A DNA stretch of 15,140 bases from an uncultured bacterium. Its GTDB lineage: Bacteria > Armatimonadota > Zipacnadia > Zipacnadales > Zipacnadaceae. The notes under the pieces were generated by a model, which saw only the letters and a program-made list of their open reading frames with translations, searched no databases and had not been told where the DNA came from. The position numbers were made by a program, and so were the translations under genes. Positions 8,501 to 14,425 of the stretch are shown here, piece after piece (within the stretch, counting starts at the first letter, position 1; each line of letters starts with the position of its first letter). The stretch spans positions 1-15,140 of the forward strand of contig CALFVE010000280.1 in the NCBI GenBank assembly GCA_937928475.1. The letters are read 5' to 3'.

Positions 8501-9063
8501 GGTCGAATACCGGAGAGGCGATAGACTTCCCCCAGAGGTACGAGGACGTGTACAAGCATGACGTGGTAATCCTCTGCAACGTGGGGGCCTTTGGTATCCA
8601 GTATGAGGGGCGGAAGATCCTCAAGGACTTCGTGGAGGCGGGCGGTGGACTCATCGTGCTCGGGGGCCTCTACACTTTGGGCCAAGGGAATATGGCTCAG
8701 ACCTACTTTGAGGACCTGCTGCCGGTACAACTGACCGACAAGCGCGAGGTGGAGCGCGCTGCCTCGCCGCTGCCGCTGAAGCCGGGACAGAGCCCGCTCG
8801 TGCGAGGACTGCCGGCCGCGCTGTGGGCCGAAAAGCCGGTCGTCTTCTGGCGGCACATCATCGCTCCGCGTCCGGAGGCTACCGTTGCCTTGTACGCCGG
8901 GGAGGAGCCGATGCTTCTTACCCGCCAGGTGGGCCGGGGGCGAGTCGTCGTGTTCACCGGCGCCGCCTTGGGCGACAGACGCGGGGAGGAGTTGCCTTTC
9001 TGGCAGTGGCGAGGCTGGCCGGTTCTGTTGGGCGAGGCCGTGAACTGGGCAGCCGGGCAGTGA
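5518..9063 (+). CDS. Exported glycosidase-like barrel protein with C-terminal GATase-like domain (B', paralogue of B)
   Basis: 1181 residues, ATG with GGAGG at 5508-5512. A Sec signal peptide (1-24 or 1-26, AEA/AQA cleavage) is followed by an extra beta-sandwich (about 28-155) that B lacks. The rest is co-linear with B: Ig-like domain (about 163-265), barrel-like region (about 270-620) with WWEKMFWPPDD (305-315), AITYGKHG (354-361) and GWDGVRFDGH (445-454, candidate nucleophile Asp452), then a beta-sandwich, a proline-rich linker (PVPPPPPRF), a carbohydrate-binding-like domain (about 790-950) and a GATase-like domain (about 960-1181, HDVVILCNV...LIVLGGLYTLGQG) without the catalytic Cys. Where B has FGENY this protein has FGFNQ, so the Glu is not conserved. 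The gene precedes A' by 44 bp, probably as one transcript. I infer an exported carbohydrate-active enzyme of unknown specificity; a different acid/base residue or a non-hydrolytic role are alternatives. Confidence 0.85.
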   Translation: MILSYLKSLAVALLLASLAFGAEAQAEVRFEGAQLTVPEGAERTEQYVQVPTARPAGRAASAGAEQVEAGRYAVQFRLAAPRFGVSNARIECILEIPGQRQQRRTLYGPDFSTEVGPLTVHFETVVPEPSPLRVYVEWSGNEEKELTWVRIFDIAATRLDKGLGLTRVQASKLLYWPGEAGVIQVTVRNFTDQEMSGSLTLSLTQELTLSQALPPVPVTVAPGQEQALELPFTCGDREYGCEATVTLSQGETVLDRRSDVFNVSDNVWKVALGASGISIMGMSGYCTPESLANDLRLCRATYSNWWEKMFWPPDDWGDMTPEREEWISGQSARWEKAQNIKDFIALSKPHGIKAITYGKHGTGGPEGWELTRKHPEWFYTDEQGHIVGSFNTWDLAHWHDIKLHVDREGRKRFASDWWGSMPDFRQPEVLEWGLKELLESSRLFGWDGVRFDGHWTAGNDELSTANMRRLKEAMWAYDPHFVFGFNQSWSFGLQTSSTAGGMVRGYEHELRESLAGGGMYMQEAINHWAYGPASTQRYTSWHDYATKEILAANGVRDLGGTYHFIYASWNLNPVNRLYKFALGTAAGIHPVYGDHMNMPGCPNWGRFLTRWSAFVWDLNLRPLAPDAVTVESGKALWWREWLKERVADATTRHVIVHLLNPPDDDAIGKDNNLLAAPATQVTVAARIPAGQELAQVFLLDPSAEPQAQALPAKVEGGVAQVTVPQVSLWSMVVFEFHGQFPVPPPPPRFTEPPDPVKVEEGRRGAGMPLGFDPLKPSELPGGQKTRWVFETNTGFNSVPARGADDPKAGDGLAQIRDAGEKSVYVGRTWMGPLPAGKYMAHLRIRLDDAANPPRRQHLQMRVLIHGIIDTNVNFGTPDYNYPAERTFVTDNEYHDYDIAIECPKDGLAPCLIGIAATPEEGDHRFFLDRIVMDQLERYTDARQAETVQMTPPAALRLGGAPGLDVLVAKGWTWDTYGLDRVLTALTEPERVTEIWSNTGEAIDFPQRYEDVYKHDVVILCNVGAFGIQYEGRKILKDFVEAGGGLIVLGGLYTLGQGNMAQTYFEDLLPVQLTDKREVERAASPLPLKPGQSPLVRGLPAALWAEKPVVFWRHIIAPRPEATVALYAGEEPMLLTRQVGRGRVVVFTGAALGDRRGEELPFWQWRGWPVLLGEAVNWAAGQ

Positions 9064-9092
9064 AGGTTGTGCGCCCACAGTCCGCATACGTC

Positions 9093-9099
9093 GGGGAGG
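9093..9099 (+). promoter_or_regulatory. Ribosome binding site that sets the A' start
   Basis: GGGGAGG ends 8 nt before ATG 9108. The frame is open further upstream (to an ATG at 8823 inside the previous gene), but the site, the immediate signal peptide and the paralogue at 5518-9063 ending at 9063 all favour 9108. Confidence 0.8.
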
Positions 9100-9107
9100 T
9101 GTGCTTG

Positions 9108-12100
9108 ATGTATCGCCTGCTTGTCTTACCGCTGCTGCTTGCGACCGGCCTGGTCGCTACAGCCTGCGCCTTCGCCGCGCCTCGTCCTGCTTTCCTGGCT
9201 CTCACTCCGGCCGACGGGGAGACCTACGGGCGCGGCGAGGTAGAGTATGTGCCTCCGCAGGTGGAGCAAGTATTGCAGGAGCGGGGCTGGGAACGCGGTT
9301 GGCACGCGGGCTGGAAGGACCTGACCCTGGACTACCTCAAGCAGTTCGACGCAGTCATTTTGTATGACCTACCCGGCTCCGGGCCCGAAGGGCCGCCCGC
9401 CGAAACGGTCAAGGTCCTCGACTTGCTACGGCGTTACGTAGAGGAAGGCGGCGGTCTTTGGCTGGCGCAGGCTCCTTACTGGGCCAAGAAGGCGCCTACC
9501 GCCAACGCGCTGCTCGCGCCAATGGGCGCACAGGTCTACAACGAACTAGTCAAAGACGAGGCCAACACGGTGAAGATCAAGTCGGGCCTCTCCTTCGGCT
9601 GGACCGACGCTGTCACCCGTTCTCCCCTCACTGAGGGTGTCGCCGGGCTGTTCTACGGCGAGGATTTCTTTGAGCCTGCCTCACCGAACACCAATCCCCT
9701 CGAGGTGAGCGAGGAGTGGCAGGTGGTGGTCAGGGCTCTGCCTACCGCCGCCAGTTTCAAGGTCGCGGTCGGCTCCTCCGAGCTCACCGGGCCTGGCCAG
9801 TTTGCCTCGGCCCCGGTCCTAGTTGCTGCGCGAGAATGGGGCAAGGGGCGAATTGTGGTGTGGCCGATGGCGCTTACCTACACACTGCTGGACGGCTACA
9901 GCCCGCTCTTAGATAACGGGATCGTGATGGAGGGCCAGGTGGGGGAACGCCGATCGGACGGCGCTCGGCTCTGCTACAACTTGCTGGAGTGGCTGATGCA
10001 GCCTTCGCTAACTCTGCCCGGCTGGGGCGGCTTTGTCTATCGCCCTATCCCCCCGCGCACGCTGGAGAGCGAGCCCGGCTTTATCCCGTACGACTGGACC
10101 AACTACCGCCCCGTCCGGCCCATGTATGACCACGCCTACCTCGGCTTGGTCGGTGCCATGAGCAACCTCTCGCGAGGCAGGTCCTCGCCCGAGGAACTCA
10201 TCGCCGCGGCGAAGACTGCGGGGTACGAGTTTGTGATCTTCACCGAGGACCTGGGAGTGCTCAGCAAGGAGAACTGGGAGCGGCTGGTGACGGTGTGCAG
10301 GGCTTCCTCGGACGCCCAGTTCGCCGCCTTCCCTGGGATGTACTACAAGACCCAATGGGGGCAGGAGTTCATCGTCTTTGGCCTGGTCGGCGATCTTTCC
10401 TACCCCCTTGCCGACTGGACGACGCAAGTGGACGGCGAGACGCGCCTGCTGGAGAACAATGCCCTCGTGCGGGGTCTGTCAGTGGTGCCGGCCATCGCCA
10501 TGGTCTACCCCAGCCGGAACCCGAATCCCCTGCGCACCAACTCGCAGTTCTACGGCTTCGCCACTCATACGTATGAGGCGGGCCGGTTGGTGGACGAAGC
10601 CTTTCAGCCCTACCTGGAACTGCAGCGGGAGGGGCTCAGGCTCTTCCCGCTGGCGGTGCACTTCGTCAAGGAGGCCGGCGAGGTAGCAGCCGCCCGCGCG
10701 GACGGCCTCCAGACCTACATCCGTGCCCGCTCCCTGGACACCGTGCCGCGTTCGGTGGAGGGCTTCACCAGCGCGCCCTACAACGAGCCGCAGTGGGTGA
10801 AGCCCGCCTTCGTCTCTTCCGGCCCCGAGATTCAATGGCTGTGGGCCGAAAACTGGGGCACCAGCGATCAAGCCCTGCCCGGCAACCAACGCTTCCGCTT
10901 GCAGATTATGGTCACGGCGCCCGCCGGCCTGCGCGAGGTGCGCGTGTATGACAACGCCCGGCTGTGGCTGCGCTTTCTGCCCCGCGGCGAGCGCAGTTTC
11001 ACCAAACAGATTGACAACTGGCACGACCAGCAACACAGTTACGTGGTAGAGGCGATAGACCTGCAAGGCGGGCGTGCACTTTCCTGGGACCGGGACACGC
11101 AGGTGCAGGAAGTCTGCCATGCGATGTGCGGAGACAACTGGAACGACATGCCTACCGGCAAGTACCGTCATATCACCGCCGGCCCCGACGCCGGAGCCCC
11201 CGTCCACCTGCGCGGCACCGAGATGGTGGCCCCGCTCGTTCCCACCGCGGAAGTCTGGAGGTATCCGTTTCTTCCCAACTACGAGGGCGGCGGCTACAAC
11301 TACGCGACTCAGAAGCGCAGTGGAATTGTTACCCGCTTCGGCTGGATTGTGGACTACGCCCTCGACTACCGCTACACCGGCCCCGGCTGGCCGGGCGGAA
11401 TCTACGACAAGTACGCCCTGGTGCCCAACCCCTGGTTCCGGGGCACACTCCGGCACTATCTGATCATGGGGGCCACTCCCAAACCCAACTGCGAGGTGCT
11501 GGAGGGCGACGTAACCTTTATCCAGGACACCCCAGCCAAGGCGACCCCCGGCTTTGTGGATGCTTTTCTGACTAACCTGCTCGACCAGTATGCCGTGCCC
11601 TCCAACGACGGCACCACGGTGGAAGTGGGGCCGTCTACGCCGCCGCCCAGCAAGTCTGGAGTTCTGCCGCCGAACGGCTACGTAGCAACCTTCCCGGCCT
11701 TGGCGGCGCTGGTTAACCTGGGCGAGGAACCCAAGACTTACAACCTCCTCGGCCCCGCCCACCGGGCATGGGTCGGCATGGCTGAGGCGGGAAAAACCAT
11801 TCCGGCTGGCACGCGAGAGACTTGGCGCCTGCTGTGCCTCAGCGGCGGGAGAGATAACGACTGGGTAGAGCGCGTGCGCAAACAGATGGGCCTCGTAGGC
11901 GAGCCGGCCTACCAGGTGAAGGCCCGGGCCGGTAGCGTAGTGAGTACCCGCTTCTTTTTGCGAGTCAGAACCGAGGAAGGGGGATTTCGAGGCGTAATCA
12001 CGCAGAGTGACTTGCCCTTGGTTCTGCCGGTGCTGGTGGAAGGTCTCAACCCTAACTGGTCGGCGGGAATCTGGTATCGAGGCAAGAACACGCTGCTCAC

Positions 12101-12503
12101 TCCGGAGTGGCGGCTGGACCCCTGGCGCTTGGAGATCGTGCCTCGACCCGGACAGGATCAGATTCTACCCGTGGCGGCCTTCCGAGCCGGAGGCCCCTAC
12201 GGTTACGCCCCCGATTCGCAGCCGAATTGGTCCTGGGTGACGAACGGCGTCGGCTTCCTGACCGTAGACTCGCAGGAGAAAGATCGCGACGTCTTCATCG
12301 GCAACCTGGCGACCTGCGATAATCCGGAGGTCCGCCTCACCTTTCTCCGCAACCCTGGACGCGCGTACGTGGTCGTCCATAATCCTTCGGGACGCACCGT
12401 AACTACCACCGTGCGGCCGGGGAAAGGCTTCGACCTCTACGGCAACTGGCGCAAGGAAGTAGTGGTTCCGCCCGGCCGTTCCGTGGAGGTCGAAGTGCCC
12501 TGA
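9108..12503 (+). CDS. Exported A-type protein: GATase-like domain, degenerate PHP-like region, beta-sandwiches (A')
   Basis: 1131 residues from ATG 9108. Signal peptide 1-23 (hydrophobic core then AFA-A). Residues about 27-300 form a GATase-like Rossmann domain: FDAVILYDLPG (80-90), GGGLWLAQAPYW (114-125), GKGRIVVWPM (246-254); the elbow has no Cys. Residues about 335-545 resemble a PHP domain by layout (DHAYLGLVGAMSNLSRGRSSPEEL-like opening at 341, AAKTAGYEFVIFTED at 367-381, FPGMYY at 408-413). The usual HxH, TDH and PGxE metal ligands read HAY, TED and PGMY, so metal binding is doubtful. Residues about 550-1131 are beta-rich and match the broken gene at 2-2134 end to end. It follows B' by 44 bp and probably shares its transcript. 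I infer an exported accessory, binding or scaffold protein for the neighbouring glycosidase-like proteins; an unrecognised enzyme activity is possible. Confidence 0.85.
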   Translation: MYRLLVLPLLLATGLVATACAFAAPRPAFLALTPADGETYGRGEVEYVPPQVEQVLQERGWERGWHAGWKDLTLDYLKQFDAVILYDLPGSGPEGPPAETVKVLDLLRRYVEEGGGLWLAQAPYWAKKAPTANALLAPMGAQVYNELVKDEANTVKIKSGLSFGWTDAVTRSPLTEGVAGLFYGEDFFEPASPNTNPLEVSEEWQVVVRALPTAASFKVAVGSSELTGPGQFASAPVLVAAREWGKGRIVVWPMALTYTLLDGYSPLLDNGIVMEGQVGERRSDGARLCYNLLEWLMQPSLTLPGWGGFVYRPIPPRTLESEPGFIPYDWTNYRPVRPMYDHAYLGLVGAMSNLSRGRSSPEELIAAAKTAGYEFVIFTEDLGVLSKENWERLVTVCRASSDAQFAAFPGMYYKTQWGQEFIVFGLVGDLSYPLADWTTQVDGETRLLENNALVRGLSVVPAIAMVYPSRNPNPLRTNSQFYGFATHTYEAGRLVDEAFQPYLELQREGLRLFPLAVHFVKEAGEVAAARADGLQTYIRARSLDTVPRSVEGFTSAPYNEPQWVKPAFVSSGPEIQWLWAENWGTSDQALPGNQRFRLQIMVTAPAGLREVRVYDNARLWLRFLPRGERSFTKQIDNWHDQQHSYVVEAIDLQGGRALSWDRDTQVQEVCHAMCGDNWNDMPTGKYRHITAGPDAGAPVHLRGTEMVAPLVPTAEVWRYPFLPNYEGGGYNYATQKRSGIVTRFGWIVDYALDYRYTGPGWPGGIYDKYALVPNPWFRGTLRHYLIMGATPKPNCEVLEGDVTFIQDTPAKATPGFVDAFLTNLLDQYAVPSNDGTTVEVGPSTPPPSKSGVLPPNGYVATFPALAALVNLGEEPKTYNLLGPAHRAWVGMAEAGKTIPAGTRETWRLLCLSGGRDNDWVERVRKQMGLVGEPAYQVKARAGSVVSTRFFLRVRTEEGGFRGVITQSDLPLVLPVLVEGLNPNWSAGIWYRGKNTLLTPEWRLDPWRLEIVPRPGQDQILPVAAFRAGGPYGYAPDSQPNWSWVTNGVGFLTVDSQEKDRDVFIGNLATCDNPEVRLTFLRNPGRAYVVVHNPSGRTVTTTVRPGKGFDLYGNWRKEVVVPPGRSVEVEVP

Positions 12504-12534
12504 GCACGGCCGCACACAGGCTCACCGGGGAAAG

Positions 12535-12578
12535 CGGTATGCCGTAAGGGCGCCGCTCGCGCTGCGCCTGCAATACCG
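12535..12578. terminator. Possible bidirectional terminator-like structure between convergent genes
   Basis: CGGTAT at 12535-12540 pairs with ATACCG at 12573-12578, and inside it GGCGC (12549-12553) pairs with GCGCC (12564-12568). It sits in the 123-bp spacer between A' and the convergent amidohydrolase, where a terminator for both would be expected. There is no T-run on either strand, so this is only a structural suggestion. Confidence 0.3.
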
Positions 12579-12626
12579 AGGAAGGCAACTGATTGTGCGA
12601 GGCGCTCGCGACGTCTGCTTCGGCCG

Positions 12627-13526
12627 CTACTCCAACTGGAGGAGCCGGATGGCGTTTTCTCGGCTCACCTTGTCGAAGACCTCCTGGCTGATCCGCTGGG
12701 TGTCTCGCCACTCCCGCAGGAGATCAATCATCGGTAAGGGCATGTCGGGGAAGCACAAGTCGGTGCCGAAGAGCAGGCGGTCCTGGAACTCCGTTAGGAA
12801 CCCGGGGCCATAGTCGGGGTCGCGGGAAAGGGCATTCCAAGGACCTTCGTCCGAGAGGTCGCCGTAAAGGTTAGGATAGCGTCGAAAAAGTTTCGGCACG
12901 ACACCCTCCTCCTTGATTGGCCCGGTGGGGCGCCGCCCCACCTGCTTTCCCCCCGGGGCAAAGACGAAGGCCCGCTCGCCGGGCGTCTCCAGGCGCCCGA
13001 TCTCCGACCAGAACACCGGCCCGTGTCCCAGCAGGATGAGATCCGGAAAACGCTGCAAGGTGTGCTCCAGTTGGGGCAGGCCGGGGTCGTCGTACAGGCC
13101 GAAGTCGCCGGTCAATTGATCCGAGCCGTCGAAGATCACCGGCAAGCCCACGTCCTGCGCGTGCTTGAACAGATTCTGGACCAGCGGATGCATCATGGGC
13201 AGATTGGGCATGACCTCGCCCAGGCCTTTGCAGCCCTGGTCGCGGTAGTAGCGCAACACGTCGCCGAGCGGGGCATCGGCCGAGTTGGTCAACGCCCGCG
13301 GGTCCACGTTGCAGAAGGGGATAAAGCGGTCCGGGTACTCAGCCGCCATGTCGAGGATGTCCTCGTTGGCCTGGGGGAGGTAAATCTCGGGACTGACGAT
13401 CGGCAGCAAGGCCCCGCGCTCAATCCCGACCTGGTCGTAGCGCTCCAGTACCTGTTCAGCCGTGGGGAACTGAACCACGAACGGCGGGCACCTACGGTAG
13501 GCGTGGCAGTGGATGTCTATGAACAT
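12627..13526 (-). CDS. Amidohydrolase-2 family metal-dependent hydrolase (TIM barrel)
   Basis: 299 residues from the ATG at 13526-13524, chosen because it has GGAGGAG 7 nt upstream and gives MFIDIHCHAY, the usual N-terminal strand of the family. The frame is open 53 codons further upstream, but that stretch is Arg-rich and unlike the family. Motifs: HxH (6, 8) on strand 1, GEVMP (103-107), LLGHGP (165-170, His168), GTDLCFP (254-260, Asp256) and the typical ending SRENAIRLL. This is the superfamily of ACMSD-like decarboxylases and lactone or amide hydrolases, intracellular, binding one divalent metal. The position where many members have a His ligand (as in LPVLIH) reads LPVIFDG here (Asp133). 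The substrate is not predictable. The gene lies downstream of the GNAT gene on the same strand with a 176-bp gap and may share its transcript. It ends in TAG. Confidence 0.9.
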   Translation of the reverse strand: MFIDIHCHAYRRCPPFVVQFPTAEQVLERYDQVGIERGALLPIVSPEIYLPQANEDILDMAAEYPDRFIPFCNVDPRALTNSADAPLGDVLRYYRDQGCKGLGEVMPNLPMMHPLVQNLFKHAQDVGLPVIFDGSDQLTGDFGLYDDPGLPQLEHTLQRFPDLILLGHGPVFWSEIGRLETPGERAFVFAPGGKQVGRRPTGPIKEEGVVPKLFRRYPNLYGDLSDEGPWNALSRDPDYGPGFLTEFQDRLLFGTDLCFPDMPLPMIDLLREWRDTQRISQEVFDKVSRENAIRLLQLE

Positions 13527-13533
13527 GGTCAGT

Positions 13534-13540
13534 CTCCTCC
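13534..13540 (-). promoter_or_regulatory. Ribosome binding site that sets the amidohydrolase start
   Basis: Read on the minus strand this is GGAGGAG, 7 nt before the ATG at 13526. It excludes the 53-codon longer version of the frame. Confidence 0.8.
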
Positions 13541-13702
13541 GGCTGGGGTTAGCATGGCAGCCAAGTGTCGCCCTGCCGCCGAGGCGCTCATCGCAGCGTC
13601 GCCATAGAGGCTCACCCCCGGTCGGCTCTCCGCGTTCGAGCGGCCGATCCAGGGTGAATAGCCTTCGCGCGGCGCAACCAACCATGCACGACTGACAAGG
13701 CG

Positions 13703-14200
13703 CTAGAGTTTCTGCACCATGTAGTGATAGCCGGTAAGCCGGCGAAAGCCGTGCTTCTCGTAGTTGCGGCGCGCGGGGAGATGCTCCTCGTTGTCCCCCA
13801 CGATGACCACGGCGTGGTCCATCCCCTCCGCTCGGAAGCGAGACAGCACGAAGTCTAGCATGGCCGAGCCGAGGCCCCGGCCCTGATGGTTGCGGGCCAC
13901 GCCGTTATAGCCCACCGTGCCGCGCTTGCGCGCCGGGTCAATGACGTAGGAGCAGAAACCGACCACTTCGCCGCCGTGCTCGGCGACGAAACTCCGCGTC
14001 TTTTCAGCCTGCAGGTAGGTCAGTATGGCGTCTGACAACCACTCGGCCCAAGGTCTCCCACCGATGACGCCAAACTCCCTCTCCAGCAGGGCATCGTCGC
14101 CCCCGCTCCAGATCTCGCCGATGATCTCGCGCAACCGGTGCGCGTCGCGCTCCGGGTCGAAGGGTCGGAGTGTGAATTCCTCTGTCTGGGACTCGGTCAT
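13703..14200 (-). CDS. GNAT family N-acetyltransferase
   Basis: 165 residues from the ATG at 14200-14198, with AGGAGGT at 14216-14210 (minus-strand reading) 9 nt upstream. It has the single-domain GNAT layout: TLRPFDPERD opening (10-19), strand FVAEHGGEVVGF (71-82), the acetyl-CoA pyrophosphate loop VARNHQGRGLGSAM (101-114, Q/R-x-x-G-x-G at 106-111), and the C-terminal NYEKHGFR motif (147-154). It should transfer an acetyl group from acetyl-CoA to an amine in the cytoplasm. The acceptor (small molecule, protein N-terminus or antibiotic) cannot be told. It is transcribed divergently from the gene at 14426 across a 225-bp spacer and lies upstream of the amidohydrolase on the same strand. It ends in TAG. 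Confidence 0.92.
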   Translation of the reverse strand: MTESQTEEFTLRPFDPERDAHRLREIIGEIWSGGDDALLEREFGVIGGRPWAEWLSDAILTYLQAEKTRSFVAEHGGEVVGFCSYVIDPARKRGTVGYNGVARNHQGRGLGSAMLDFVLSRFRAEGMDHAVVIVGDNEEHLPARRNYEKHGFRRLTGYHYMVQKL

Positions 14201-14254
14201 GGTGCGACCACCTCCTACCGGTAGTGCCGGGCCTCGCCCCGGCAGCGCCAGCCT

Positions 14255-14267
14255 ACTTCGCCGAAGT
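14255..14267. promoter_or_regulatory. Possible operator: 13-bp perfect palindrome
   Basis: ACTTCG at 14255-14260 mirrors CGAAGT at 14262-14267 around a single C. It lies 55 bp upstream of the GNAT start and 55 bp upstream of the -35 box of the divergent gene. Another inverted repeat, TGCCGGG at 14225-14231 with CCCGGCA at 14238-14244, is nearby. No regulator gene is in the window, so operator function is a guess. Confidence 0.3.
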
Positions 14268-14321
14268 CACCGGCACTCCCTCTTGACGAAAGGGCGTAGG
14301 AAGGGCCGCCAGGCGGGCCGC

Positions 14322-14351
14322 TTGACCGCGCGGCGGTGGTGCTCCTATGAT
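14322..14351 (+). promoter_or_regulatory. Sigma70-like promoter for the gene at 14426
   Basis: TTGACC (14322-14327) and TATGAT (14346-14351) are separated by 18 bp, close to the consensus on both boxes. Transcription would begin near 14358, leaving a 5' leader of about 67 nt before ATG 14426. It is the only convincing promoter seen in the window. Confidence 0.55.
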
Positions 14352-14425
14352 GCCGCTGGGCGCCCCGCACCGGGCCGCTCGCTAGCAATTGGCGCCTGTA
14401 TTTTGCTGCCACGGGAGGACCACCG

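Noticed and set aside
8823..9107. Upstream extension of A' to an ATG inside B'
   Set aside because: The 95 extra codons overlap the end of B', have an Arg/Gly-rich composition, and would hide the signal peptide; ATG 9108 has a strong ribosome binding site.
10479..11762. 427-residue open frame on the minus strand inside A'
   Set aside because: Antisense to A', which aligns with the A gene over this stretch; low-complexity Gly/Val/Ala-rich translation without motifs.
13527..13685. 53-codon N-terminal extension of the amidohydrolase
   Set aside because: Arg-rich, unlike the family, and located before a GGAGGAG site and the typical MFIDIHCH start.
14284..14289. TTGACG as a second -35 box
   Set aside because: No -10-like sequence occurs 16-19 bp downstream, unlike the TTGACC at 14322.
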